From assembly GCF_026988555.1 (NCBI RefSeq), contig NZ_JALSLB010000062.1, positions 23,199 to 87,198 of the forward strand: 64,000 bases of DNA, in the 5' to 3' direction. A program made the translations under genes and the position numbers. Shown one piece after another: positions 52,807 through 62,481 of this stretch (its first letter is position 1; each line of letters begins with the position of its first letter). The notes beneath the pieces are model-generated. The model was not told the origin of the DNA, ran no database searches, and was given only the letters and a program-made list of their open reading frames with translations. The DNA is from Thermococcus sp. Lineage in GTDB: Archaea; Methanobacteriota_B; Thermococci; Thermococcales; Thermococcaceae.

Positions 52807-55800
52807 TTACATATTTGAGTTAGTATACTCTTTCAGTTCGGAGTACAACCTCTGAAGTACCTTCTGGTAATCTTCCTGTTCCTCTTCTATGAGGTCCATG
52901 AGCTCTTCAAGCTCCCTCGTCTTTTCCTCGTTTACCAGATCCCGGTATTTCTGCATTAGGTAGTGGTACACTTTCATTCCCTGTTCCGTTGGCAGGAGCT
53001 TCTTTCTTCCGCGGGTTTCTATAACGTAGTAGCGTTGCAGCAGGGTTTTAACGATCTTGGCGTACGTGGAGGGTCTGCCGATCTTCCTGTTCTTCATCAT
53101 GGCTATTATGTCGCCCTGGCTGTAGAGCTGTACTTTGGGGGCCTTCCACCTCTTGCTTTCAACGACCTTGAACCTCTGGCCGGCTTCGAGTTTTGGTAAC
53201 TCTCTGAGGGGCAGTTTTCTTATCCGGGACCAGCCGCTGTTGAGTAGCTCCGTGTACCCTTCGATCTCGACCTTTCCAACACCTGTGTTGATCGTTGCCT
53301 TCTCATGGAGGATCTTTGCAGCAGGCATCTGGCTGGCCATGAACTTGCGGAATATCATGTCGTAGAGCCTGTAGTGGTTCCGGGTTAGGTTCTTGGGGAG
53401 CTGCACTATGTTGTCCCTTATGAGCTGCATGAGTCTTCCGGTGTCTATCGGGCGGGTTGGTCTTATGCACTCGTGGGCCCCTTCTTCGCCCCAGGGTCTT
53501 GGTTTGAAGTACTCTTCACCTATCCCTTGGGTTATGTACTCCTTTGCTATTTCGATTCCTGTATTGCTGACGTGTGTGGAGTCGGTGCGGTGGTAGGTCG
53601 TTAGGCCCGCTTCGAAGAGGTCCTGGGCAAGCCGCATGGTTTCGTGTGCTGAGAGCTTTAGGAATGTGGAGGCGTCCTTCAGCATGGTGTCCGTCGTGTA
53701 GGGGGGGGCTGGGGTTATGTCCCTCTCCTCTAGGCGAACGCTCTCGACCGTTACCTCCTCAGGCGGCTCGACTTTTTTCCCGTCCTTCCCTAGTTCCACA
53801 GTTATTCGAAGCCCGTTGTCGAGTTCAAGGCCGAGGAAATACGTCTCGCTCTCGGTGAACTCTCTGTAGCGTTCAATTATCCACCCAAGGACCGGTGTCT
53901 GTACCCTGCCGGCGGAGAGGTTGTAGTTCTCGAAGACCCTCTGTAGTTCTTGGCTCAGTTCGAAGCCTATCCATCTGTCCTCCACCCGTCTGACTATCTG
54001 GGCGTTTACCCTGCCTTCGTTGACGTCCCTGGCTTCTTCCAGGGCTCTCAATATGGCCGGGCGAGTTACCTCGTGGAACTCGATGCGTTTGATGTTTGGT
54101 GTGTACGGGCTGAGCACGTTCCGGATGTCCCAGGCTATCTTTTCGCCCTCTGTATCAGGGTCCGTAGCTATGAGTATCTCGTCTACTTCTTGGGCTATCT
54201 CGCGCATCGCCTTGACGTTCTGGAGCGCGTCGTGGACGTTGGTCGAGCCGCAGCGTGGGCAGGTCCCCTTCTTCTCCCAGTCGATGAACTGGTGCCCGCA
54301 GTCACGGCAGCGTTTGATGGTGTCGTAGAGAGGAATAAAACGGATGTCATCACTTTTGTTTTCAATTAACACTCCGTGATAGCCGTCGTTCGTAACTAGG
54401 TCGAACATGTGGCCGCCGCTCGCCAGGATCGTCAGCATTCTATTGCCTATGCTCACTTCGTAGGCCACTAAGTCCCCGATGCGCCTCTTGCTGGGCTGTC
54501 CAAAGAAACTCGCTATGGTTCGGGCTTTGTTGGGGCTCTCAACTATCATGAGGGATGACTTCACAAGATCCTTGACCCTGGCGCTTATCTTGCCCTCCAT
54601 CACGAGCCGGACCTTTTCCCTGTCCTCGTCTATCTGCTTCAGGATCTCGTCGAGGTTGAGCTCTTCAAAGGACGCCATTTTGAACTCCGTAAAGCGCCAG
54701 CGCATCTGCCTGACGAGGCCGTTGAAGACCTTCTCGTTGTCAACTATGAGGACGCTCAGTCCCTTGGTGATTCCACCCGCGAAGAGCCTGCTCGTCCTTC
54801 CTGTGGCCTGGATGTACGTCCTGACGTCCGGTATTTCGATGTACCATTTTCCTTCTTCCTCTCTGAGACTGACGAAGGGGTCCTCGGCGAGCTTTTTGAG
54901 AACCTCCTTGTCCTTGAGAACTTTTCTCAGAAATTCAACCAGCTCGCGGAAAACGCCGAGGACGTGGTTGTGGAATTCGTTCTCTATCGGCAGTCCCTCG
55001 GCTAGGGCCTCCTCAATCTTGAGAAGTTCAAACTGGGGGATGTTTCTTATGAGCCTCCTGAGCCTTGCATGGAACTTTTCAGCGGTTTTTCTATCCTCGT
55101 CGCCCAGAAAGTCCATCACCTCGCTCATGAGACCGAGGGCGCGGTATATCGTCGGCCTCTCGAGGTTTATGGAGAAGCGGAACTTTGGGACGCCTGTGAA
55201 CACGGAGTAGCGGATTAAGTGTGGGAGGTCTAGGCCACGGACCAGGGAGCCGTAGTATGTGGCGGAGCCAACTAGGTAGTCGGCCTCGCCGTTCTCAAAC
55301 TTCTCTATCGATCGTTTGTTCTTTGATGAGACGAGCTCCACTTTAAGGCCTTTTTCCCGGAGGTAGTTAACGAGCTCCTCCGCGTAGCCCAGCCCCTGGT
55401 CTATGGGCGTGAACACGATCCCCCCTTTACCGAGTTTTCTGAGGAGCTCCTCCACGTGGTCTTTTACGTCCTTTTGGGGCTTCAGGTAGCTGTCGACGAC
55501 GTTTCTTAGGGCGGAGCGTCCGCTTCCAACCTCGAAGCCGAGCAGCTCGCGGTAGAGTTTTATCCTGTCGCCCCGGGCTGAGCCCGTGGCTGAGGCGATT
55601 ATCATGATGCCTATGTCGTTTTTGTATTTGAACTCCTCTATCTCCTTCTGCAGTGCCCTTATCCCCTCGTTTATTTCTTTCAGTCTCTCCTCTCGGTCCT
55701 CGGCGCGGCCGTTCAGGTAACGTGCCATGTTTTTCTTGAGTCGGATTATCTCCCATGCCTTTCCTATCATCTCCTCGTTGAACCCCAGGAGATAGAGGGA

Positions 55801-56481
55801 GCGGTCTATGTTCTTGCTGGCCTTGAGAAACGCGTCAACGTCGTCGACGAAGACGAAGTCGAAGTGCCGGCCCTTTAGCTCGTCCTCGAACTTTCTGGCC
55901 ATCCATTGGGCGCTCGTTATCAGGATGTCGTACTCCTCTCTGCGTATCCGGTCCAGCATTTCCTCCTTTTCCTTTTTGCGGAGGTTGCCGTGGTAGTACG
56001 CCAGCCTGAGGTCAACGCCCGCCCGTTCCGCTATCGCCATGACCTTCTTGACGGTCTGGATCACCAGGGGGGTCGTCGGCACCACGATGTAGCTCTTTCT
56101 CCCGTTTTTAGCGTGCCAGACGGCCATAAACGCCCCGAACGTGCTCTTACCCATCCCGGTTGGGGCTATTATCGAAAAGCTCGTCCCCCTCAGGAGACGC
56201 TTCACCCAGGTTCTCTGGGCGCTCCAGAATCTGAAACCTGTGGCACTCTCAAAGAACGCCTCTATCCCACGCGTTTGTGATTCCAGCCGGTGTATCTCCT
56301 CCCACTCCTTTAGCTCTCCCCTGAGCTGGAGGGCATCCCTTACGGCCTTTACGAGATCAAAGTAATTCTTTGAAGAAACGGGTTCATCAAGGCATCTCTC
56401 GCAGGGGTTCTTCTCACGGAGCCTCTCGTCGGAGATTCTATCGCCGCAGTTCGGGCACATACCGCGGTAAATGGCCTTCAT
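52807..56481 (-). CDS. rgy: Reverse gyrase
   Basis: 1224 residues, no intein. An N-terminal zinc finger (CPNCG...CERC, 9-30) precedes the helicase half with Walker A PTGMGKST (~108) and DDVDAF (~212), and [13 protein letters not shown] (motif VI). The topoisomerase IA half has [15 protein letters not shown] and DPDTEGEK (TOPRIM), a second zinc ribbon (CRDCGHQF...CPRCG) and the catalytic Tyr in [14 protein letters not shown] (~962). It introduces positive supercoils using ATP. GGTGAG precedes the ATG. Confidence 0.98.
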   Translation of the reverse strand: MKAIYRGMCPNCGDRISDERLREKNPCERCLDEPVSSKNYFDLVKAVRDALQLRGELKEWEEIHRLESQTRGIEAFFESATGFRFWSAQRTWVKRLLRGTSFSIIAPTGMGKSTFGAFMAVWHAKNGRKSYIVVPTTPLVIQTVKKVMAIAERAGVDLRLAYYHGNLRKKEKEEMLDRIRREEYDILITSAQWMARKFEDELKGRHFDFVFVDDVDAFLKASKNIDRSLYLLGFNEEMIGKAWEIIRLKKNMARYLNGRAEDREERLKEINEGIRALQKEIEEFKYKNDIGIMIIASATGSARGDRIKLYRELLGFEVGSGRSALRNVVDSYLKPQKDVKDHVEELLRKLGKGGIVFTPIDQGLGYAEELVNYLREKGLKVELVSSKNKRSIEKFENGEADYLVGSATYYGSLVRGLDLPHLIRYSVFTGVPKFRFSINLERPTIYRALGLMSEVMDFLGDEDRKTAEKFHARLRRLIRNIPQFELLKIEEALAEGLPIENEFHNHVLGVFRELVEFLRKVLKDKEVLKKLAEDPFVSLREEEGKWYIEIPDVRTYIQATGRTSRLFAGGITKGLSVLIVDNEKVFNGLVRQMRWRFTEFKMASFEELNLDEILKQIDEDREKVRLVMEGKISARVKDLVKSSLMIVESPNKARTIASFFGQPSKRRIGDLVAYEVSIGNRMLTILASGGHMFDLVTNDGYHGVLIENKSDDIRFIPLYDTIKRCRDCGHQFIDWEKKGTCPRCGSTNVHDALQNVKAMREIAQEVDEILIATDPDTEGEKIAWDIRNVLSPYTPNIKRIEFHEVTRPAILRALEEARDVNEGRVNAQIVRRVEDRWIGFELSQELQRVFENYNLSAGRVQTPVLGWIIERYREFTESETYFLGLELDNGLRITVELGKDGKKVEPPEEVTVESVRLEERDITPAPPYTTDTMLKDASTFLKLSAHETMRLAQDLFEAGLTTYHRTDSTHVSNTGIEIAKEYITQGIGEEYFKPRPWGEEGAHECIRPTRPIDTGRLMQLIRDNIVQLPKNLTRNHYRLYDMIFRKFMASQMPAAKILHEKATINTGVGKVEIEGYTELLNSGWSRIRKLPLRELPKLEAGQRFKVVESKRWKAPKVQLYSQGDIIAMMKNRKIGRPSTYAKIVKTLLQRYYVIETRGRKKLLPTEQGMKVYHYLMQKYRDLVNEEKTRELEELMDLIEEEQEDYQKVLQRLYSELKEYTNSNM

Positions 56482-56556
56482 TTTCTCACCTTCTAAGTTC
56501 CTGTTTGGTGTTCTAAAGATTTATAAGGATTTTTAATGAGGGTTGTGTACTGCCTC

Positions 56557-57093
56557 TCAACCGCTCCTGAGTTTCATAAACTCCTTTTCAAGCCTCTCGG
56601 TCAGGCGGTAGTCTTTGAACACGTGCCGGTACTCCTCCAGAGTCTCTTCTAGGATGTGCAGAACCTCCGGGCGGTCGAGGGTTTTAAGAAGGAGAACGGC
56701 CCTCCGGAACAGCCGGGCGACTTCGCTCCCGCTCTCGTCGGTGTTCAGTGCAAACCGGAGCTCCTTTATGGTGACGTCGAGGGCGAGCTCAGGGACCTCT
56801 GCAAGGAACTCCATTGCGACGGCCTCGGGAAAGAGCTCGGCGTGCTCATCGAAGGTCTCGAAGTAGAAGCCGTTTTCGTGGGCCTTCATAACCGCCGCAA
56901 CGTGCTTGCAGTCTCCCCCCAGCGGACAGGTGCAGTGGTTTTCCCCGTTGGAGGTGTTGATCTCGACGTAATAAGGGTACGTTCCGAGTACTTTGGAGAA
57001 GAGCCTGTCCCCGTATTTAACGACCCAGAGTACTTTCCCGGCTTTGTAGTACTTCTCCCCTTTTTTCAGGGTCTTCTCGTCCACGTCCACCAC
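56557..57093 (-). CDS. SWIM zinc-finger protein
   Basis: 178 residues. The SWIM motif CTCPLGGDCKHVAAVM (Cys-x-Cys...Cys-x-His, ~54-68) follows a beta region (KYGDRLFSKVLGTYPYYVEI). The rest is helical. SWIM domains bind DNA or proteins and in archaea often accompany helicases; here it lies just upstream of reverse gyrase in the same direction. The GTG start is uncertain by a few codons. Confidence 0.85.
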   Translation of the reverse strand: MVDVDEKTLKKGEKYYKAGKVLWVVKYGDRLFSKVLGTYPYYVEINTSNGENHCTCPLGGDCKHVAAVMKAHENGFYFETFDEHAELFPEAVAMEFLAEVPELALDVTIKELRFALNTDESGSEVARLFRRAVLLLKTLDRPEVLHILEETLEEYRHVFKDYRLTERLEKEFMKLRSG

Positions 57094-57178
57094 TGGTGCC
57101 GGTAGCCTGCGGAGGGTTTTAAGGATTTCGGGCGAAAGCGTTTTATCGTTTTGGCCCCTAAATTCAGCGGTGATGGGG

Positions 57179-57412
57179 ATGGACGTGTTCGAGCTGGCGA
57201 GGAAGTATCACGATGAGCTGGGGATCGTTGAGCCCAGCATGGCCGCCATGGCCGCGGAGTTCTTTGATGAACTGGGCCTTAAGATCGCCGAGTTCCTCCA
57301 GGATGAGGGTTACTCCGTCATAGGTACCAAGTTTGTGGACTACGACAAGAGCCTCGTGCTTGACGTCTCAAAAGGGGAGAGGAGGTTTGAGGTGACCCTG
57401 AGAAAATCGTGA
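57179..57412 (+). CDS. Small conserved-looking protein of unknown function
   Basis: About 77 residues: a helical first half (DVFELARKYHDELGIVEPSM, then AEFFDELGLKIAEFL) and a short beta end (LVLDVSKGERRFEVTLRKS). No family is recognised. The ATG at 57179 follows GGTGAT. Its end abuts the stop of the convergent surface-protein gene. Confidence 0.6.
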   Translation: MDVFELARKYHDELGIVEPSMAAMAAEFFDELGLKIAEFLQDEGYSVIGTKFVDYDKSLVLDVSKGERRFEVTLRKS

Positions 57413-58723
57413 TCACCAGCGGTTCTCGTAGTCGAACATCACTTCCTTCTTTTCTCCGGGTCCGACGGTCAGTTTGAACTCGACGTAGTTGGCGGTCTCG
57501 TCTATGGGCTCCAGAGAGCTGCTCTTTATCCTGCCCCATTTGTGGTACCTGACCACTACGGTCTTTGTCTCGTTTCCGAAGTTCTCAATCGTTATCTGAA
57601 CTTTGTAGTAGGCGTAGCTGCTTCCACGCTCCTCCTGCAGTATTTTAGTGGTTCCTTTAAGGTTGTAGTCTCGTCCTATTCCTACTCTGACGGTTTCCCC
57701 CTTGGGAGTGTGCTCCATCATCCTCTCCCCCAGGAGGAGTGCACCGTCCTGGGTTTCCCTGTAAACCTCAACAACGCCAGCCGGCAGAACTTTGTCAGTT
57801 TTGAAGGAAATTGACTCGTAAACCGGCCCCTCCCCGCTGTTGGGCCAGCTCTCGTAGAGGTACTCGCGTTTAAAGGGGGCCTTGAGGGTTATGTAGGGGT
57901 ACATCATCATGCTGGTGGGCTCAAGATCAACGGTTCCGAGCCTGTAGAGGTAGAAAGCCTCCACCTTCTGCGGTTCGCTCGGCTGCACTATCTCCGTCGT
58001 TCCGCCTGCGGCCTTCGCGTAGAGGACGTATGGGCTTGATGTCCCTCCCTGGATCAAACTCACGTCTCCGGCAACGAGGAGGACCTTCGTGTCCTTGAAC
58101 TCCTTTATGGTGGGGTTGTTCAGAACCACGTAACCGTAGAGGTTGGCCTGGTTTCCTATGTAGAGTTTGTAGCGTGAGCTCCAGCCCATTCCGTTCACAC
58201 GGTAGATAACATCGAAGCGGTATTTTCCTGCTTTGTCAGCGGATATGACCGCGTAGGCGTCGGTCTTTCCGTCCAGCTCCTTCACCTTGAGGTAGGCCAC
58301 CTCGTCCGGGTTTACCAGGTAGTACTCCTCCCCCCGAACCGCCAGTTTTCCATCCTTCATCCCCAGGAACCTGCCGCTTATTGTGTCCCCGGTTTTGAGC
58401 TTTATCTCGATATCGCTTCCGATGCCCGCACCGTAGACGCTACCGTTCCCGCCCCTGCTGAACACACCGAGAACGTGGGAGCCACCGTCTAAGGGCCTTA
58501 TGGTGACCTCTGCGATGTTGAGGCCGGCGAGCTCGCTCAGTGGCACCTCGTTGATGCCTTCCTTTAGGTTAAGCTCCAGGATTTTCTCGACAACACCTAT
58601 TTTGACCGAGTTGTACAGTACAACGGTGCCGTTGCCGGCCATGGCCTTTTCCCTCTGAAAGGGGAAGACCGCGAATAAAAGCACCAGAACTCCCAGCAGA
58701 CCGATAATGACCTTCCATCTCAC
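57413..58723 (-). CDS. DUF4139-like secreted protein
   Basis: About 436 residues. It has an N-terminal anchor (RWKVIIGLLGVLVLLFAVF), then a beta-rich body. YRVNGMGWSSRYKLYIGNQA and NPTIKEFKDTKVLLVAGDVS are typical of DUF4139, and the C-terminus (TIENFGNETKTVVVRYH, GPGEKKEVMF) is an immunoglobulin-like strand pattern. It is probably exposed on the cell surface; function unknown. GGTGAT precedes the GTG at 58723. Confidence 0.75.
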   Translation of the reverse strand: MRWKVIIGLLGVLVLLFAVFPFQREKAMAGNGTVVLYNSVKIGVVEKILELNLKEGINEVPLSELAGLNIAEVTIRPLDGGSHVLGVFSRGGNGSVYGAGIGSDIEIKLKTGDTISGRFLGMKDGKLAVRGEEYYLVNPDEVAYLKVKELDGKTDAYAVISADKAGKYRFDVIYRVNGMGWSSRYKLYIGNQANLYGYVVLNNPTIKEFKDTKVLLVAGDVSLIQGGTSSPYVLYAKAAGGTTEIVQPSEPQKVEAFYLYRLGTVDLEPTSMMMYPYITLKAPFKREYLYESWPNSGEGPVYESISFKTDKVLPAGVVEVYRETQDGALLLGERMMEHTPKGETVRVGIGRDYNLKGTTKILQEERGSSYAYYKVQITIENFGNETKTVVVRYHKWGRIKSSSLEPIDETANYVEFKLTVGPGEKKEVMFDYENRW

Positions 58724-58867
58724 GGTTATCACCTAATCTCATTGGTACATCATTCTATATATACCCCCAACATCACTTCGATCTACTTTGGAGTGAGGCT
58801 TTGCAAATGGAAACCCTTTTAACTCCACGTGGAGACTCAGCACTGTCAAGCTGATGAGGTGATTGTG

Positions 58868-59566
58868 ATGGACAGGATTGAAAAGGCTAGGGAGATAATC
58901 GAGAAGGCCAAGGCCGAAAACAGGCCGCTCGTCGAGCCTGAGGCAAAGGAGATACTCAAGCTCTACGGCGTCCCCGTTCCGGACTTCAAGGTCGCCACCA
59001 ACGAGGAGGAGGCCGTTCAGTTCGCCAGGGAGATCGGCTACCCGGTCGTTATGAAGATCGTTTCTCCGCAGATCATCCACAAGAGCGACGCCGGCGGTGT
59101 TAAGGTCAACATCAAGAGCGATGATGAAGCCAGACAGGCATTCAAGACCATCATGGAGAACGCCAGGAACTACAAGCCGGACGCTGACCTCTGGGGCGTC
59201 ATCGTCTACAAGATGCTCCCGCTCGGCAAGGAGGTTATAGTCGGTATGATACGCGACCCGCAGTTCGGTCCGGCCATAATGTTCGGTCTCGGTGGAATCT
59301 TCGTCGAGATCCTCAAGGACGTCTCCTTTAGGGTTGCTCCGATAACGAAAGAGGAAGCCCTCGACATGATAAAGGAGATCAAGGCCTACCCGATTTTGGC
59401 GGGAGCCCGCGGTGAGAAGCCCGTTGACATAGGGGCCCTTGCTGAAATGGTCACCAAGATCGGCGAGCTTGCCCTTGAGCTTCCGGAGATCAAGGAGCTT
59501 GATATCAACCCGATCTTCGCCTACGAGGACTCGGCCGTTGCCGTCGACGCCAGGATGCTTCTCTGA
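58868..59566 (+). CDS. acdB: ADP-forming acetyl-CoA synthetase beta subunit
   Basis: 232 residues, matching the small beta subunit of archaeal ACD I: an ATP-grasp domain with PVVMKIVSPQIIHKSDAGGV (~50), PLGKEVIVGMIRDPQFGP (~120), GLGGIFVEILKDVSFR and ELDINPIFAY. With the alpha subunit (not in this window) it makes ATP from acetyl-CoA in peptide and sugar fermentation. GGTGAT stands a few bases before ATG 58868. Confidence 0.95.
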   Translation: MDRIEKAREIIEKAKAENRPLVEPEAKEILKLYGVPVPDFKVATNEEEAVQFAREIGYPVVMKIVSPQIIHKSDAGGVKVNIKSDDEARQAFKTIMENARNYKPDADLWGVIVYKMLPLGKEVIVGMIRDPQFGPAIMFGLGGIFVEILKDVSFRVAPITKEEALDMIKEIKAYPILAGARGEKPVDIGALAEMVTKIGELALELPEIKELDINPIFAYEDSAVAVDARMLL

Positions 59567-59653
59567 GGGCTTTTGGCCCTTTTTCTCTTCTGTACTGAAC
59601 GTCGCGTTATCGTTGCATTTCCTTTTTGGAGTCCCTTTTGAAAGTCCTGCCCT

Positions 59654-60664
59654 TCAGGGCGAGGGGAAGGTCGACTTTAGTGGTTTTAGGAACGTAACAA
59701 GCCACAGGGCGAAGAGGAGCCAGAGCAGGGAGTAACCCAGCAACTTCATAAGTTCCAGGCTGAAGACGTTCCCTATATCACGTGTGGCGTTCACGAAGGC
59801 TCCAAGGGGGAATATAAACGCCCACCACGATGTGCTGTACGGCAGGTTGAGGTTCCTTATGTAGTGGAGCGTTAAAGCTATGGCCATGACCAGCCACCAG
59901 AAGCCGAGGCCCCAGAGGAAGAAGGCGAATATGAAGAGTGGATCCTTTGACACAGCAATGCTTGAATTGTTCACGAGGGCAAAGAGTGCCGTTATGCTCG
60001 CCCCGATAGGCCCAAGGTTCATCCATATCAAAGGTGCCATCCCCGCTGGCATGAGCTCGTGCCTGATGAAGCGGAGCGTCACAACCGCGTAGAGGACCAG
60101 GTAGAGGAAAAAGCCCGCTCCCCAGCCCATGTAGTTGACTACGGTAACGAACTCCTTTACGTAGCCCGTGGTCGTCCTCATGAAGATCGCTCCGAAGGGT
60201 ATTATCACGAGAGCAACGGGCGGGATGTACCAGGCCGGTGAGAGGTGCCTCAGGTCAACCTCCCCTGCAATGAAAACCTCGTAGGACATCCAGAAAGCGA
60301 ATATGAAGGTCAGAACGAGCCCCCAGAGCCAGAGGTACCATGCAATGGTTCTGCTGTGCAGAATCATCAAGAACTGGGCAACTAGGACTATCGTCGCCGC
60401 TCCACTTGTTCCGTAAAAATGGCCCTTTGAGGGATGCCTTAAGTCTTCAAGTGCCTCCTTTCTGTAGAGAACCCAGCGGAGGAGCCACGGAATAAGCAGA
60501 CCGGTGTAGAGAGCAACGTTAATGTAAGTCAACACTATTCCAATTTCTTTGAGGGGTGTCCAGTACGATGAGTACTCATAGGATGCAATCGCCACTGCTC
60601 CGGTCCCCATGACGCTGGCAAAGGCCGCGGGGTTGAAGCTCTTGATCCTCTCCACATACCCCAC
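59654..60664 (-). CDS. TDT/SLAC1-family anion or dicarboxylate transporter
   Basis: 336 residues with ten hydrophobic segments. The opening FNPAAFASVMGTGAVAI (~10-25) is the family hallmark (TehA, SLAC1, Mae1), and PAWYIPPVALVIIPFG and PLGAFVNAT lie at expected later helices. The substrate could be a small dicarboxylate, acetate-like anion or sulfite. It is convergent with acdB, whose product releases acetate; a link is speculative. Confidence 0.88.
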   Translation of the reverse strand: MGYVERIKSFNPAAFASVMGTGAVAIASYEYSSYWTPLKEIGIVLTYINVALYTGLLIPWLLRWVLYRKEALEDLRHPSKGHFYGTSGAATIVLVAQFLMILHSRTIAWYLWLWGLVLTFIFAFWMSYEVFIAGEVDLRHLSPAWYIPPVALVIIPFGAIFMRTTTGYVKEFVTVVNYMGWGAGFFLYLVLYAVVTLRFIRHELMPAGMAPLIWMNLGPIGASITALFALVNNSSIAVSKDPLFIFAFFLWGLGFWWLVMAIALTLHYIRNLNLPYSTSWWAFIFPLGAFVNATRDIGNVFSLELMKLLGYSLLWLLFALWLVTFLKPLKSTFPSP

Positions 60665-60710
60665 CTCAGTTCCCAGATTTTTTAGGGACTTTAAAAAATT
60701 TTAGGTTTTC

Positions 60711-61121
60711 CTAATCACGGGCTATCTCCACGCTTCCCTTTATCTTCCACGTTCCAACGGTGTTGAAGACTGTTCCATACTTTTCTGCTAGAGTTTTCGC
60801 GCGCATCATTTTCTTCTCGCTCTCTATGGTTTTCACCCTTACGTGGTAGGTTATCTCCTTCAATGCGGGCTCATCAGGGCCTCTCCAACCTGTCACCTCT
60901 ATCTCAATTCCCTCCACGTTCAGTCGCATTTTTCTTACTAACCGTCCCCAGTTCACCATCAGGTAGCCCCCGATAGCTGAGAGAAGAACCTCCGTTGGGT
61001 TGGGCCCCTCGTTGTGACCGTCTGTTTCAGTATCTATCCTGATGCCGAAATCCCTCATCTTAACGAAGCTCCCAACGTTTCCGTCCCACCGTAGGCGTGA
61101 GCGGCATTTCAGTCTCTCCAT
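60711..61121 (-). CDS. OsmC-like protein without catalytic cysteines
   Basis: 136 residues with the OsmC order: DTETDGHNEGPNPTEVLLSAIGGYL, a central GIEIEVTGWRGPDEPAL strand and a terminal hairpin TVGTWKIKGSVEI. The usual first Cys (GGCL) is Tyr here and the second (in CPV) is also replaced, so peroxidase activity is unlikely. It may be a binding or structural member. GGAGAG precedes the ATG. Confidence 0.8.
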   Translation of the reverse strand: MERLKCRSRLRWDGNVGSFVKMRDFGIRIDTETDGHNEGPNPTEVLLSAIGGYLMVNWGRLVRKMRLNVEGIEIEVTGWRGPDEPALKEITYHVRVKTIESEKKMMRAKTLAEKYGTVFNTVGTWKIKGSVEIARD

Positions 61122-61183
61122 GGCATCACCGGAGAGGTTAGGTGAAGGTTTTTTAAAATGTTCTCCATGGATGACGTGGTGAT

Positions 61184-61333
61184 ATGGAGACTACAGCACC
61201 AACGGCCAGCGGTAAACCGAAAGAGGAGCCGATTTACAAGAGCCTCATCGGGACTTGTTCTCCGCGATTGCCTATGAAACGGGGTTTTTATGGACAAATC
61301 ATTTCCATGGAGGCTATTCAATATGAATTTTAA
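61184..61333 (+). CDS. Possible small or truncated gene with promoter and ribosome site
   Basis: ATG 61184 has GGTGAT directly before it and a TATA-like TTTTTTAAAA about 30 bp upstream. The frame gives 49 residues (ETTAPTASGKPKEEPIYKSL...), with a protein-like first half. A shifted frame reads LFSAIAYETGF, so the gene may be the frameshifted 5' stump of a lost gene. The rest of the 350-bp gap to 61473 shows nothing else. Confidence 0.35.
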   Translation: METTAPTASGKPKEEPIYKSLIGTCSPRLPMKRGFYGQIISMEAIQYEF

Positions 61334-61473
61334 ATGTTTCCGGACAAATCCGTCCAAAGTCAGAGCGCTGACTTCTTCCCCGCTCTAAAGGGTGAGTTTT
61401 CGAGAGAAAAAGGATCATTTTGGAGATGCTTGTGTAAATCGGGGCAACGCGTTTACACTTGGACTGACTTCTG

Positions 61474-61935
61474 CTATCTGATAGCATCCTTGAAAGCCAG
61501 CACAAGCGCTCTGACGCAGTTTTTAATCTCCTCGCTCACATCTTTCCAGTCCCCGGGCTGACAGCCAAGGAGCAGGAACCGGGTCTCCGGGAGCAACTCG
61601 GTCAGGTGGCCAAGGGTCACCCTGAGCTGGAAGCGGAAGTCTTCGGGGACATCTCCAATAGCCTCCCAGGGGTCGGCGACGACCACTTTACCGGGCTCAC
61701 CCCCAAATTCAAGGGGGATCGCAACTATCACCAGCTCCGGGCGAAAGCGTATTATAGCCCCCGCCTGGCTCTCGGGAACGTCGTGGCAGTTGATCGTAAG
61801 GAAGGTGGGATTCTCCACCGCCAGAGAAAGGGCCTCCGCCAGATAGGCCCCAAATCCATAATCACCGCGTTTCTCGTTGCCCACGCCACAGAGGACTATC
61901 CTGCGCGCATCTCCGATTATCTCGTCGATCCTCAC
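61474..61935 (-). CDS. Hydrogenase maturation protease-like protein (HycI type)
   Basis: 153 residues: VLCGVGNEKRGDYGFGAYLAEAL (Asp ~25), TINCHDVPESQAGAIIRFRP (Asp/His) and TLGHLTELLPE (His ~112) follow the HycI/HybD endopeptidase pattern, which trims the large subunit of a [NiFe] hydrogenase after nickel insertion. It ends an operon of redox proteins. The partner hydrogenase is not in the window. Confidence 0.78.
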   Translation of the reverse strand: MRIDEIIGDARRIVLCGVGNEKRGDYGFGAYLAEALSLAVENPTFLTINCHDVPESQAGAIIRFRPELVIVAIPLEFGGEPGKVVVADPWEAIGDVPEDFRFQLRVTLGHLTELLPETRFLLLGCQPGDWKDVSEEIKNCVRALVLAFKDAIR

Positions 61936-61956
61936 GGTGAAACCTCCAAAAAGGTA

Positions 61957-62481
61957 TCAGAGAAGAACGTAGCCGGAACTCACGCTCTTCCTGAGCTCTT
62001 CCTCACTCAGCTCCCTCCTGTGCTCGGGTATGTTCCTGGCGCGCCTCTCGTTGACGAGTTCAAGGACCATCTCCAGCGGGCCGTACTGGATGGCCTCCGC
62101 CGGGCACATGAGGGCGCAGGCCGGTTCGAGACCCACCTCACGTCTGTCCGCACACATGTCGCATTTGGTTATTGCCCTGACCTTAAGGCTGTAGAAGGGA
62201 ACGCCGTAGGGACACACCTGGAGACAGGCGAGACAGCCGATGCACCTGTTCTCGGCTATCCTCACGGCTCCATCCTCGTCCCGGTAGATGGCATCGGTTG
62301 GGCAGACCCTCACGCATGGAGCGTCGTCGCAGTGCTTGCAGTTTATCGGGAGGTACTGCTTGTTCTCCGTCACGTAAATTCTTATGTGCGGGCTCCCATC
62401 ATGGATAAAGTTGCAGACGGTCTCACAGGTCTCGCAGCCGATGCACGTGAGGTAGTCGAGGTAGAGGTACTTCCTCTCCAT
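61957..62481 (-). CDS. Four-cluster ferredoxin (HycB/DmsB-like)
   Basis: 174 residues with sixteen cysteines in four [4Fe-4S] motifs: CIGCETCETVC, CKHCDDAPCVRVCP, CIGCLACLQVCP and a split CDMCADRREVGLEPACALMCP. This is the electron-transfer subunit of molybdo/tungsto-oxidoreductases or hydrogenases such as formate dehydrogenase. The ATG at 62481 shares bases with the stop of the flavoprotein gene (TGATG). Confidence 0.9.
   Translation of the reverse strand: MERKYLYLDYLTCIGCETCETVCNFIHDGSPHIRIYVTENKQYLPINCKHCDDAPCVRVCPTDAIYRDEDGAVRIAENRCIGCLACLQVCPYGVPFYSLKVRAITKCDMCADRREVGLEPACALMCPAEAIQYGPLEMVLELVNERRARNIPEHRRELSEEELRKSVSSGYVLL

Noticed and set aside
61334..61561. A 75-codon plus-strand frame between the gene stump and the protease
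   Set aside because: No ribosome site, overlaps the 3' end of the protease gene on the other strand, and no protein-like pattern.
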